From positions 1,860,001 through 1,924,000 of the forward strand of contig CM056743.1 of NCBI GenBank assembly GCA_029851415.1: a stretch of DNA of 64,000 nucleotides, in the 5' to 3' direction. Position numbers and translations under genes: made by a program. Positions within the stretch are counted from its first letter, which is position 1. Every line of letters begins with the position of its first letter. Of the stretch, positions 21,533-33,308 are shown piece by piece. This DNA is from Eretmocerus hayati. Taxonomy: Eukaryota > Arthropoda > Insecta > Hymenoptera > Aphelinidae. The notes below the pieces were generated by a model that saw only the letters and a program-made list of their open reading frames with translations, was not told where the DNA came from and made no database searches.

Positions 21533-24290
21533 TGACTCATTTCTAATGAGTCATTCCAGATGAGTCATTTCTATTGCATCACTCTCACATAGGGTCATTT
21601 CTTGTATCCCAGATCCCCAAGTCATATCAAATCAGTCATTCATTTCAGGTAGGGTTCATGAATAACCATAAGCATTGAATTAAGTACATGTTCTCGCTGA
21701 AAGCTGCAGCACCTCTTGTTGAAATATTAAAAGTGGAAAGATACTATGAGCTTACAATCTTGTCACAGTGTCACAAGTTCACAATTATGACAGTTATGGA
21801 ATGTGATTTGAATAAAGGAGTGTACCTTTGGGTCATGGATAAATTTAAAAAGAGGTGCTGAGTATACAAAAGTTGAATGAACATTTGAAACACTGAGTAG
21901 CTCCTTACACTCTTGTGAATGAATGTAATCTAATCCAATAAACTTGAGTCAGTGCTCTTCGCACCAGCAATTCAAAGTTCGGAGTAGAATAACAGACACA
22001 GCTGACACGCGTAAACTCTGTGCTGAATGAAAAATCAAATAACACATTATGTATCATGGATTGGCAGAAACCACTTGGTTCACACATTATCACTTGGATA
22101 GGAGAGCAAACCCATCACTTTGAGGAAACAAATGTTAACATGTCACAGTATGATCAACTGCTCCCACAGCTGCCACAAGAATGAAGAGATCCATCTTTAC
22201 GATATCAACTCCAGCACTAATGGGCAGTTTTATTCATGTCCAATGGAATAAAACTTGAGTCATCAGATGGGAGGATATCTTCATTTCTTTGCCAATGACA
22301 AGAGAAGTTATCTATCTTCATCATTTTCCATTCTCTCAAGATGATGGTCTGCTCTCCCATCAAAGATGTTGGATCATGACTCGCTCGTACCCAAAAGTTC
22401 AGGTCTCAGACTCAATATCAGACACACATGTGAAAACACAAGGTACTAATGAATGAGGGAAGCCGCCATGTATAATAGGGCTCAACTAAAAAACCAATTA
22501 GGAAACATTCAACGTCAATCTTTTATTCGAATGGAACTGGTCCATTCTGTGATTGATTCATAGCATCTTCAAGTTGTGAATTAATGCAAAACGATAATCA
22601 ATGTTTTAAGACACACTACCAACCAAGGTAACAAATTGAGGGATGCAAACAATAAAAAGTGGAATGTTGTTTTTCACACAATGTAGGGTTCATTACTCGC
22701 ATCACAAAATTGCCTACCCTGAATATTTCCAGAGTAAAATAATGAAAATGTATCCCTTACTGAAAATTGAAGCACTCACACCACTGATGGCAAGAGGACA
22801 CACAAATCCTACATTCTACCATCAGCTGAGCACTGGCCACAGTTCCATCTGGGATCCAGATGTACTTTTCGTGATTTACATGATTTTGTCATCGATGCCA
22901 TAAATTGATGTAACGTATAAAAATAACATCAATTCATGCAAAAACTGAGCGTCTCGCACCGGGCGCACGGCCCCTCGCCCCCTCGGCCCCTCATGACAGC
23001 AGAAGCAGGAGCTAGCAGGAGTAAAAAGCTTCAATGAAGCAAGAAACACACAATATCCAAGACCTCGGAAAACAACGCCCCAATACTCCCTTAGGATGCA
23101 GAGTACAAATTAAGTGTAAAATTAGTTGAACACAGCAAATTAAAATACACCGAAATTCACTTCTGCTCTGATCCTTCATGTTGCTTTGCTCGCGGGGATG
23201 AGCTGGTTTGTCAATAAAACTCGTAACCTCGAATCACGGTTTTGACCGTCACATTACCCGACTAATAATTCAAAATTCATCCAAATCTGCAATTTTGAAT
23301 CTCTTCATTTCAAATATTTTGATTCGATTGGAAGGAGGAATAACGCTATTCTTATGTAAAAAAACACGGACAATCACGCGCAAGCATCAAAATTCGAGTC
23401 CGATCTTTTTTTCGGCCAATTTTTTTTGAAAAAAATCAATTTTCAAAAAATTTTCAAATTCTGAAAAGACCAATCGAAAGAGCATCAAATTTTGAGCCAG
23501 AAAACGTTTACTCCTAATTTTTTTCATCGCACCAAAAACTGCTACATATATTTGCCAGAAATATAGTGGTCACATTGTATAGTCATCCGAGTATGTAAGT
23601 GCGGATGATGCGTTTCCTGAAAAACCGTCAATATTTCGGAGTTTGAAATGCGCCCTCGCCACGTGAAAAAACGGAGGCATATCGTATGTGAGAATTCAAA
23701 GAGAATCACAAGAAACCACGTAAACTGCGCTGATGAAAAGTCGCGGCTAATACGACTTTTTTGCTCTCGTTACACGGACGATATGCCTCCGTTTTTTCAC
23801 GTGGCGAGGACGCATTTTAAACTTCGAGATATTGACGGTTTTTCACAAAACGCACTATCCGCACTTGCATACTCAGATTACTATATATGCTATAGGCCGG
23901 CCGAGCTGATGAGATTTTTCCGCGCGTTTCGCCCTTTTGTGTTTAAAAAAATGTTCGGCAAAAGTTGCAGCGGACAAAAATTCTCTGGAGATAATCGGTG
24001 GATGGCGCGACAAACACATACTCTTACCCCATCAGGATTACTATGCCGGGGAAAACTCGACTGCCGAGCGAATTCGAACGTATGTTTTTGTTCGATCGAT
24101 GCCATAACCCTATTTTCACTTGGTAAAATCGACAACTTTCTGATTGAATAACTCACGAATGAGAATTTTTCACGCTTAACGATAATAGGGACTTTTGATC
24201 AGCCTTTCGAGCTCTATAGTTTGATCCCCAATTCAACAAAATTAGCTGAAACCCAAAATCCTATCATTTATGGCGGGGTCCTTTCGAAAT
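21533..24290 (-). repeat. Right arm of the 14.7-kb inverted repeat
   Basis: Inverted copy of 9562-12015, a few percent diverged by eye. It is about 300 bp longer because a palindromic MITE (23582-23881) has inserted at a ttgtata site that is intact in the left arm. Subtracting the MITE gives an arm of about 2.45 kb, matching the left one. Confidence 0.9.
23582..23881. mobile_element. Palindromic MITE, 300 bp, inserted in the right arm only
   Basis: The ends pair as gtcatccgagtatgtaagtg against cacttgcatactcagattac. The interior pairs as gccacgtgaaaaaacggaggcatat against its complement. The left arm shows the uninterrupted site (ttgtatatgcc), so the insert and its TA/TATA-type duplication are directly visible. 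This fits a Tc1/mariner-like non-autonomous element, by inference. The 167-codon ORF at 23648-24151 starts inside it and is an artefact of the palindrome. Confidence 0.8.
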
Positions 24291-24684
24291 AGTACGTTTC
24301 AATACGAGGGCGGCAATGTTTATTTCCATGGCTCGAGAGATGTACCCCCGGCTCGAGCCTTGGCGAGGGTCGGAATCATCACTTAGAACAGAAATCACCT
24401 CTTCCGAGGGTGTAATACTATTATTTCATCGTCGGCGTGGGGAAAAAAATAAAAAATCCACGCGAAAGTGGCTCTTTCCCGGACGGCCGATTAAAATGAT
24501 AGATTTCGCACCAGTTTATGGGATGTAGCTCGCTTATGAGCGATTGGTTTCCAGCCTGAGCCGCAGGCGAAGGTCGAAATAATCGCTCTGAAGCGGGAAA
24601 CCTCATGAACGAGTTGCGAATACTATTTTTTGCAATTTTATAAGCACCCAAACATCGGAAAGTTGCAAAATAGTATACTATAAC

Positions 24685-24786
24685 ACTGCACGTAGATGGG
24701 TAGATATGTACGAAGGACTGTTTATGGTACGAGCGAAGCGAATGCTATAAGTCCTTCGTAATAAAACTACTCATCTGCACGCAGTC
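24685..24786. mobile_element. Short hairpin element
   Basis: Left ctgcacgtagatgggtag...tacgaaggact pairs with right agtccttcgta...ctactcatctgcacgcag, with a loop of about 30 bases. It is possibly a tiny MITE. Confidence 0.4.
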
Positions 24787-25940
24787 TCATACGATATTTT
24801 ATAGCACAAGAATCCAAAAATCATGTTCAAAGTTGCGATTTTTAGGTTAGAGTGCCATGAAAAATGTTCCGACACACTGTGCGTAAAAGAGTTTTTCTCG
24901 CATACATTTTTTTCATTACCCTCACAAGCTTCATATACTCACTCTGACGATAGATATCCAAAAATTCATTCGCACAAGAATGATATCTATATAGAACTTC
25001 AGAAAAATTTCATAAATGACATTATGGTGTATCAATCTAGCCCACACTAAGCCCCTGAAAAAAATAAAGGTCTCGTGCCTACTTAATATTCATCTCATGA
25101 TTTGGATTTTCCATCAGGCCTCAAAAATATACATCTGTCTCATACTCAAATCGAAAAAACCTATCATTCATGGTTCACAAATTACAACCGACAACTACCT
25201 CCATCCATGAAAGAAAATCAATGAAAGTACCCGTGAGAAAAGATGCATACGTAAAAAGAAAAGAACAAGCAAACGCACAGTTTTGGCATTCAAATATACA
25301 AGAAAGCTCTGGAGCATGTCCAGAGAATCGACCTACCGGACAATTGCAATATTCTACAAGCCGGATATACTGAACTCAGTGTACAACGTTATTGCAGTCG
25401 TCCGTTTGGCTCTAGCTTTCTATACTATATGCATGTGACTTCCCTCATTCGGGTGAACGGCTAAAGCTAGAGAATTCAAAGTTCTGAGACACTCTTGGCG
25501 GACACGTCGCACTGAGTTTGCTTCTCTTGGCTTTCGAGGACGTATGCAACGCTATATGTGACTATATAATGCTCCTGGTGATGCTGTGCAGGCAAACTTT
25601 GAGTTCTCTAAGGTCTCTCTAGAGTTTGTACGTGCACGTGGTACTGTACTAGGTGGAAACCTCTAATATTATGGAGTGTGGATACATATTATACTTCGAT
25701 TTTCGATGTGTTTGTTAGACACTTGATGCTCCGATAGACTTGATGGGAATATGGTTGCACGATGTCTTTGGGGGAGGTTATTGACTTCTGAGGTTAAAAC
25801 ATTCCAAAATTGACGGATTTGATTAAAAGTGGCATAGATTAGGCATTTGAAAGCTTGGTTAACAAGTTACACTGGAAACTTCCATCATTATAGCGTACTC
25901 TATCATTCAGCCCTGCATGGGTCCGTATTGTGAATTTGGC

Positions 25941-26109
25941 GGCATAGGTGGCGCTCTGCTGGTAACCTGTAAAATTGTCCCCTGTTGCTGCAGTTTGCCG
26001 GTGCACATGGCCGTATTTGCGTTGCCAACTACGTTCGCTGTGAAAAATACGGCAAACTGCATCATTAACGGGAAATTTCACAGGTTACCAACTGAGCGCT
26101 ACCTATGCC
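25941..26109. mobile_element. Inverted-repeat element, about 170 bp
   Basis: ggcataggtggcgctctgct at 25941 pairs with agcgctacctatgcc ending at 26109; ggtaacctgt pairs with acaggttacc, and gcagtttgcc with ggcaaactgc. A third related block (gagcgccacgtatgcaggc) follows at about 26135. It is probably a MITE. Confidence 0.5.
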
Positions 26110-26689
26110 GGCAAAAATTATTCGTTACCTACAGAGCGCCACGTATGCAGGCAAATTTATTGGATTTTGCTGCTGCTGGCGAAGTTTACCGTCAAAGTTA
26201 GAATATGGCTCTTGGATGTGAAATTTGTTCCGTCGCACCCATGAGCGTCTCTGAGCAGTTTTATAGCCAGACTCTAATCGATTGGTAAGATCAGATTCCT
26301 ATCATTTGATGCTGTTGTAAACTCAATCTCCCATGGGATACTCATCATGATATAACAGAGCTATTGATACATTGTGATCAGAATTGTTGGTCACACAAAT
26401 GTCGAAGCACTAGTTCGTGTTAATGCTGTGTTAATTTTATCGATGTCTCATACGAATGAATGAGAATACTTGTCATCAAAATGATCCTAAGAGCTTAGTG
26501 GCTTTGTCAAATTTGGGGTTTGAAATCACGAAAAGTTCACAGGTGGAGTATGTATTTACTACGGTAAAAAGGATTCAATGCGGGGTACCATCTAAGATTT
26601 ATTTCGGCCCATTAGAGTTTCAGAATGGCATTTTCTTGATTATCTAGAAAGTCACTTCATTAATATCTCTCATGCAAGCTCCCAGTGAT

Positions 26690-26890
26690 AGTTTTCTTCT
26701 CTTTCCCTTATTAACGCCTCATCAAGCTCTTTTCACGATCATTCTGCGAGACCTACACATTGAGGTGGCTTCCGAACCACCGGAGCCACCAAAAGGCACT
26801 TTTGGGAATGCACATTGGTGCCGGCCGAGATTTGAGCCTCGGCCTTCTGTGTTGAAGGCAAGGACCTTATTCTTGAGGCCACGGCGACTT
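26690..26890 (-). mobile_element. tRNA-derived SINE-like sequence
   Basis: Read on the minus strand from 26890, the first 80 bases resemble a tRNA. There is a box A-like TGGCCTCAAGAATAAGG, an anticodon-arm-like hairpin (gccttc...gaaggc), and a box B-like GGCTCAAATCTC followed by cggccggcacca. A non-tRNA body follows, with a gtggctccggtggttcggaagccac hairpin. This is the usual head-plus-body layout of a tRNA SINE. No A-tail or target duplication was identified, so it may be truncated. Confidence 0.45.
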
Positions 26891-28194
26891 CTTTCGCCAG
26901 TATTCATGTACTACAAATTTTGATCCAATATTCCCAAAAAACACTCTCAGATGTTCTCATTTGCTTAGATCCAAGTCCTTGGCCTCAAACGGGAAGATCT
27001 TGTTCGCTTCTAACCGTTCTCAGTTGGCATTGAAAAGAAGCTGGATTTGGAACTTCTTGATCATGGAGAGTATAGTACATAATATAGCCTCCATGTTCTT
27101 GATTTTGGAAAAATGACTTCATCGGGGATGAGAAATCAGATCTTCAAGTTCGAGAAGAAACTAATTCCCTAACAAATTTTGTAATATCAAAATCATCAAA
27201 GTTTGACCTTCACGCTACATGTACCGTCAGTTCGAGTCTACACCGATCAGTACAAGGTACGACGCCCTCCATGTCTTCAGTCGCAAAGATCTTCCTGATC
27301 CCAATGGGACAATTCTAAAAATCAAATCTGTTCCGAAGCCATTTCTCTCAACGACTCTTCTGTCACTTCTCTGACGACAGAAGCATCTTCAAGTACTGTA
27401 CAAACTTCTGCAAATTTTAGCCTATTATTAGTTACAAACTTTTGCAAATCTTAGCCTATTATGCCAAGAAGGAAGGGTTGGGGTCTGCATCACAAAATGA
27501 ACATTTTCCGCATAACTGCAAGATTGTAGCGTGATATTATTGAAAAAATTGTCTAATCAACGCTGAGAACTCAGAGACCAGCAGGTTTCTGAAGAACCCG
27601 TAGCTCCAATCAAAAAAAATTTGCATGCAAAATATTTGATGCTATCTAGCAAGCATCAAATATTTTACTCAGGGCCAATTTGACCACTGTGTGACACAAA
27701 TATCAGGTTAAGCAAGTGTGTCAATGAAAAATTCACCATTCTAGAATCTGTATCATCTATTCGAGTGAGACTCGAGCTAACAAGTGATACAAACGGTAAA
27801 TATAAGAATGCAAATATGATTTCTCTACTGTTTTTCGCCATCTGGACGTAATTTTGACTTTCCGTCATTCGTTCCGATAAAAGGATGGAGCTCTTCAGAT
27901 AACCGTGTGTATACTTTGAGCAATTTCAGAAGTAGCAAATTGTAACACACATTGCCAAGACGATTTTAATCGAGCATCGCATTCGTAAGAGCTACATGTC
28001 CGAGCGATGAGCAATATTTTCTATACCAATACATGTCCTTGTGCCTTTCCACCGTCGGCCAACATCCAAATACTTTAACGTGTACGCAAAGTACTGGCTG
28101 TGCTTCTCGAACCATACATACAAAAGTCACATGCCGTCTCCTCGACCCATGCAGAAACCGAGCAACTGCAGCTCGCCGTTTTCTGGCAGCTTTC

Positions 28195-28371
28195 CAGAAT
28201 CCTCGGCTTTGCTCACGCCAAGAAACGATCACTGAAAAAGATGATGTGCACTCTGCAAAAGATTCTACTTTGGAGATAGATGCTATTTTGCTTATGAAGG
28301 CTCAAATTTTATCGGAGACTGGGAACCTTCTTTTACAGGGAGAAGTTATTGAGTCCTATGACTTTGACTAG
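28195..28371 (+). other. Possible terminal exon (weak)
   Basis: After an acceptor-like agctttccag the frame reads 58 codons to a TAG, with a helical, acidic composition (KDSTLEIDAILLMKAQILSE). It also lies in a longer 112-codon frame from an ATG at 28033, whose first half is Cys/Arg-rich and overlaps open frames on both strands. No partner exon or family is recognised. Confidence 0.2.
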
Positions 28372-29523
28372 AAATCTATCTGAACAAGAATCTTCATTGC
28401 AATTCAATAAGATTTTGTTATATATTTTTGACTCAGCAAGAAAAGAATCAAGAATAACGTAAGGAATGAGAAAACTAGCCATTGATATACTTGATACAAT
28501 TCACAATTCTTCATCACAAAGTTGCAGTCTTAACTACGCCGGTCTCAAAATTTTTCAGTTACACTTTCTTTCCACTGATTCTTCAACGGAAAAGTCGATT
28601 ATGATTGATCCAAGTATTATCTATCTGTTTAGTATTGTCATCAATTCAGAATCTACAGCACTGCTTTTCATGATTTCCCGAGTATCTAATACAAAATGAT
28701 ATTTTTTTGTACCCTGGTCATCATCTAAGATTCCACGGAATAAAAGAGAAAGAAATGAACATTCCTTCATGACACTGTGAGATTGAAATTAGTTTGAATA
28801 TAACAGCGAAGAAACTTCAACTCAAAGCAAGTCTGTCTTGACGAAGCTTTAGAATTATACAAGTCAGAGACCTTCCGAATCAAAGGAGCTCTGGTGAATC
28901 ACTTCAAGAAAGTTTCCCTGTGTTCTAGATTCTTCGTGATAAGGAAATATTTCAGCTTATTGGACCTTACGAACTGGAAATCCAGACGGTTGATTGTAAT
29001 GGGAGGAATGTTGGATGCTCAAGTTTTCTCATATTTTCGAGATATTGTATTTATACCTAATTTCGTAGCCGAATTGAATCTTTGAACTCTTTTTGATAGC
29101 TGTTCGAAGATCAGATGAACAAGTTGAAAGTGTGGCTCAAGTGGCTCGATAATTTCATTAGTTTTCAAAATTATTCAACAAGATTCTATTGGTCTATCAA
29201 GGAACACGGAACCCAATAGACAATGATAGACCATGATCAATGCACATATCTCAGTTTTTTATACAAAATATACGTCTAAAGTTCTCCACAGCCGCTCTAA
29301 AATATTCAGTAGAAAACTTCAACGAATCTGATTTATTCGAAATTTTTGCAGTTTGATCCTCAAATGGATTATATGAAAGATGATCAGGACGCGGTTTGAG
29401 TATGAGAAGAAAAAAAATAAATCTGCTCCGTCGCGACGACTTCGGCACTTTCGGAGGCACTTAGTCATTAGCATAAATCCATCCAAAGCTAAAAGTTATG
29501 AACTACAATGAAGGCTGTCAGTG

Positions 29524-29758
29524 TCACGACAAAGTAACATTAGCTTTAGAAAGTTTTGCGGAATTTCCGCGTGCCATCGTTTTTTCTCCTCTCTCTCTTC
29601 TGTTTGATCCGCTTCTCCTCGTCGTCGTCGTCGTCGTCGTCGTTGCTCGTAAGTCATAGAGAATCTGAAGCAGAGCTTTAATCTGCATCTCATGAAGAAG
29701 CCGCAGAAGCATCGCAACTTCTTGCAAGATGGATTGGATCTCAACGAAGAGATGATGC
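29524..29758 (-). other. Possible terminal exon with amphipathic helix (weak)
   Basis: An acceptor-like ttacctcag precedes a 77-codon frame on the minus strand, starting with a leucine-rich amphipathic stretch (EIQSILQEVAMLLRLLHEMQ), then a Thr run encoded by the (GTC)n repeat, then a basic tail. The plus strand of the same DNA also gives an open frame ending at a GTAAAC donor, so the strand is uncertain. Confidence 0.2.
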
Positions 29759-31210
29759 CTGAGGTAAACTTGAGATTTTCACATTATAATGTGTTGGAAT
29801 AGGGAGGATATGCTTGAGATCAGCGAGAGAGTACGTCTTCTTGTCTTTTTTTTTTGGCACTTTTCATGTCAATATGAGTGGTAGTCTCAGTTATTTTAGA
29901 TGAAAATAATGGTGAGTTCATTTATTCAATTGGAATTAAACAACTAGTGTGGGTGAATCCAATTATGAGAGCTTCTAAGATTCATAATTACTCATAAGAA
30001 CCCTGCAATAGTTTCTATTGCCTCCATGAAATTTTTGATCGTCTTACGAAAATTCCCTATTTCATGAGTAATGAGGAGCGTCAGAAAAATTCGAAATTCC
30101 CACTTCCACACTGAGAACTGCAGCATTTTTTCATGAGTGGTTAGAGTCAGCGATGGAATCCATGTTGCCCCTGATAAACGAATTTTTGATAGAACATTCT
30201 CTCTGATTGTTTTTCGATAATCAAAATGTTAGCTGTGACAGACCTACCAATGGACTCCGCGTGTCTTTACTTCACTTTAGGAGATTTTGGCTTCACGAAA
30301 ATCAGTGCATTTCAATACAGCGAGACGAGGAATAGATTCTACTCCCATATTCAAGCCATATGGGTGATTCCGCCGATCGGTAGGATTTTTTGAAGCTAAA
30401 ATCGTCACGACGAGTGATTCGGGCCAAAAATTATTTCAGCCCCAGACGAGTGTTGGTGGCTGACAGCAGTTGATTTTCACTTGTTCAGGCAGAAAAGGAA
30501 GTATCTAGAGCTGCGTATCTCAAAATTAAAACCGGACTAAGATATGCCAAGTTTTAGGCGCCGGAGGGGGGAACGGAAAGGACATTTTGCCTGGAAAATC
30601 ATTCACACGGCTGAACAATCAATTTTAGACTCTCTCCGCACAGATTCGCTCTAATGCAACCAAATACAATGAGAAGATGTGTTCTACAAAGCGATATCGT
30701 GCCCCCGGGAGAAGCACAACATGCGGACGGAAAGAAAAAAGAACTTTGTACGTCATTGTGAAAACACGTTTATGTGGTGCGCTTGGCTACAGATTCGAGT
30801 TTCTGGTTACTGTTGCACATGGGTTACGTGTATTTGGGTATCTCAATGATAACTCCATTCGTTAGAAAGACTCAATAGACGACTGGGGACTTTGCCAACC
30901 TAATAATTGCTGTGCAAGCAGTTTCGATGCAAACCCGTCTTTAAAATGTCCCATATTAGCTGTGCGCGAGCCTCGACGCGAGCTGAGCCCTCAATTTTGA
31001 CTCGCAAAGTGGTTGATAGTGTTGTTTGGATCCGGCACACAATCCGGAACGCATAGCTACACATAGGGGTTTTTGACTCTGCATATGCGTCGTGATGAAT
31101 TGAGAGGTTGAAGTTGGGTTGCCTACAGGGGACGGAAAGGACATTTCAACCTCTTATGAAGCACTACAGAATACGGGGACGTTAGAATCGCTTCAAGAAC
31201 TAAGGTAAAT

Positions 31211-31669
31211 AGACCGACGCAGTACCGGGGTCGTGGAGCGCCAGCTCTTCCGATCATTGAAGTTAAGCAACGTTGGGCGCGGTTAGTACTTGGATGGGTG
31301 ACCGGTCTCCATCCCGGTCTAACAAACCCAAACTTGCTGATTTTTCTGATCGGTTGGCTGTAGCTTACGACCTTGCAATGTGTTCGGGAGGTGTGAAGTG
31401 TCACTGATTCGGTTTAGCCCTTGAGGTTGCAAGGGCTAATACTAGATCCTCGTGGTTGCGAGAGATCCAGGCCCAATTAGTGACGCGATAAATGCACCGG
31501 GATTTCTGCGGCGGGTTTTCTTCTTCACAAAGAAGTTTTCCCCTGCCTCACGGGCTAATCAATCCCGGGCAAATGCAGAGGATTCTACTCTGACACCTAC
31601 ACAGTTTACACACACAACACGTACACTTAACAAGTCCGCAAAATAATCCCGTAGAGAGATTGAAATTGC

Positions 31670-31700
<31 letters not shown>
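31211..31700 (+). mobile_element. 5S-rRNA-derived SINE (SINE3-type), 490 bp
   Basis: Positions about 31225-31310 are clearly related to eukaryotic 5S rRNA. They keep the box A region (gaagttaagcaacgttgggc), the intermediate element (gcggttagtacttg) and box C (gatgggtgacc), i.e. the internal pol III promoter. An unrelated body of about 370 bp follows, and the element ends in an A-tract of about 25 bases (31676-31700). It is flanked by AACTAAGGTAAAT at 31198-31210 and 31699-31711, a 13-bp target duplication (two bases could belong to the tail). Layout and duplication identify a LINE-mobilised SINE, not a 5S gene. The body and tail show no LINE that I recognise. Confidence 0.9.
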
Positions 31701-31711
31701 CTAAGGTAAAT

Positions 31712-32085
31712 GTACTAAACTTTCCCCCATTAAGCCATTCTCTTAATAACTTTGGTCTACCTCAACAATTCCCAACGTGCTTTAGCTCATTTCAAAGGTT
31801 GTTCCAATACCTTTAAGATGAGCTAAAGTACGTTTGAATTTAACCAACTGGAGCTAAGCTGTCTCAATTTTTCCGAAAAGTGATTTTTCAGATTTTATAA
31901 AATGGTATACCCAACTTGCCCTTATTAAGCCATTTTCCCAACAACTTTGGTCTTCTTCAACATTCTCCAACGTATTATATTGCACGTTGAAGCTTGTTCC
32001 AAGGCTTTTAAAATGAGCTGGAGCACGTCTAATTTGAATGAACTGGAGCCGAATTGTCTCAATTCTACCAGAATAAATTATGGTA
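31712..32085. repeat. Two diverged tandem copies of a ~200-bp unit
   Basis: The first copy (about 31715-31880) and the second (about 31915-32080) share the order attaagccatt, aactttggtct, ccttt.a.atgagct and aactggagc, at perhaps 70-75% identity. Confidence 0.65.
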
Positions 32086-32919
32086 ATCGGCGGTAGAGTG
32101 TTTTTATCGCAGTGCACGCACATTTGGAGCTTTTTGCCTGTCTACAACACTATTTTCGACCTATTTTGACGTTGTTAATACATTTTGAGTGGTAAAAGAA
32201 GTCGTTCTGCTCGCCCTTTCGAAATGAACATGACAGGGGCATGTTAGGTACACTTCGGTGTTGGCATCCTTGTTTCACAAAGTGCCTCTGTGTTTTGCAC
32301 ATAAAACATCTTCAGATCCAAATTTTGCAATTTCAACAAACGGATTGCGAAGGTCTTGAAACAAGGAATCGAATGCGCTAAGGTACGTCAAAATTGGTTG
32401 AACTCAAAGAATTTGGCACCGACTTTACTGAACGCAATTTCCTCGGTGATTTCTTAGCCGTGCGAACACGAAAAATGGAGAAATCACTTTCAATTTTCTG
32501 GAAAACGCAGGAATGATTCGGGGTCGACGCAAACTACTTACTTTCTCATATTTTAACATAACGAACATAAAAGAAATTTGTCGGGAGGCTAAGCAGTGTC
32601 CATTCCCGAGATCGGCATATGGGGGCAAGTTGGGTACAGACGTAAATTGGGCTCACTTACCTCATTAACATTGTTGTGCACAAATAAAATACACCCCAAA
32701 AATTTGCTATAATGCACATTCCAACCCTTGGAAACTTGGGGGAACTTGGAACACGGAGAATCCCAGTTTTGGTGGTATCACTCATATATATATTTTTTCA
32801 TCATAGTGGGACTCATAGTACGCATTTTTATCCCTTACAGTGGGAGTGACGTGGTTCTTCACCATTCGGGCATCAAGCTTTACTCTCCCGACTGACTTAC
32901 TTTTGAGAAAAATTCGAAG
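32086..32919. other. No recognised feature
   Basis: AT-rich, without convincing coding or repeat structure. Confidence 0.35.
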
Positions 32920-33308
32920 TTAAGGCGATACGGTCACCGTGCACTATGCACGCTGAAAGTTATCCGCACTTTTATCAAATTTGCTCGCGATTTGAGTGAA
33001 AGGACGAGAAGACCCACGTTTATTACCATCTAACTTGAGTTCGTCTTCTCGTCGTTTGGCTAAAATCGCAAGAGAACTGGAGAAAAGTGGGAATAACTTC
33101 AGCGCAAGCACCTCCTAACCTATAATATAGGCACTTTGTAATTCGCACTTTTATCCGATTCTCTTGCGATTTGGGCGAAAGAATGAGAAGACGAACTCGA
33201 GTTAGATGATAATAAACGCATGTCTTCTCGGCGTTTCACCCAAATCGCAAGCAAATTTGATAAAAGTGCGAATAACTTTCAGCGTGCACGGTGACCGCAT
33301 CGCCTTAA
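32920..33308. mobile_element. Foldback MITE with TTAA ends
   Basis: TTAA at 32920-32923 and 33305-33308 bracket inverted ends GGCGATACGGTCACCGTGCA and its near-complement. Inside, each arm itself holds two related inverted blocks (cgcacttttatc...gcgattt...gaagac), giving a four-part palindrome centred near 33117. TTAA duplications are typical of piggyBac and Kolobok groups; here this is inference from ends alone. No ORF. Confidence 0.65.

Larger units (their letters stand above)
24291..26680. other. Non-coding stretch with two small hairpin elements
   Basis: No gene is supported. A short motif at 9508-9558 (gaacgagttgc..g.at..tttttcgcaat) recurs in direct orientation at 24608-24655, just outside the right arm. 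Small palindromic elements at 24685-24786 and 25941-26109 are listed separately. Confidence 0.4.
26891..31197. other. Mostly non-coding; weak exon candidates only
   Basis: Low-complexity (GTC)n lies at about 29620-29643. Open frames with some coding character occur at 28195-28371 (plus) and 29524-29758 (minus) and are listed separately. Nothing else is supported. Confidence 0.35.

Noticed and set aside
23648..24151. 167-codon plus-strand ORF
   Set aside because: It starts inside a palindromic MITE and runs on into the right arm; the left arm has no corresponding frame.
29496..29744. Arg-run ORF
   Set aside because: The Arg run is the (GTC)n microsatellite in one frame, and another minus frame reads better as coding.
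31225..31310. Functional 5S rRNA gene
   Set aside because: The 5' part is diverged, and the sequence continues into a body with an A-tail and target-site duplication, so it is a SINE head.
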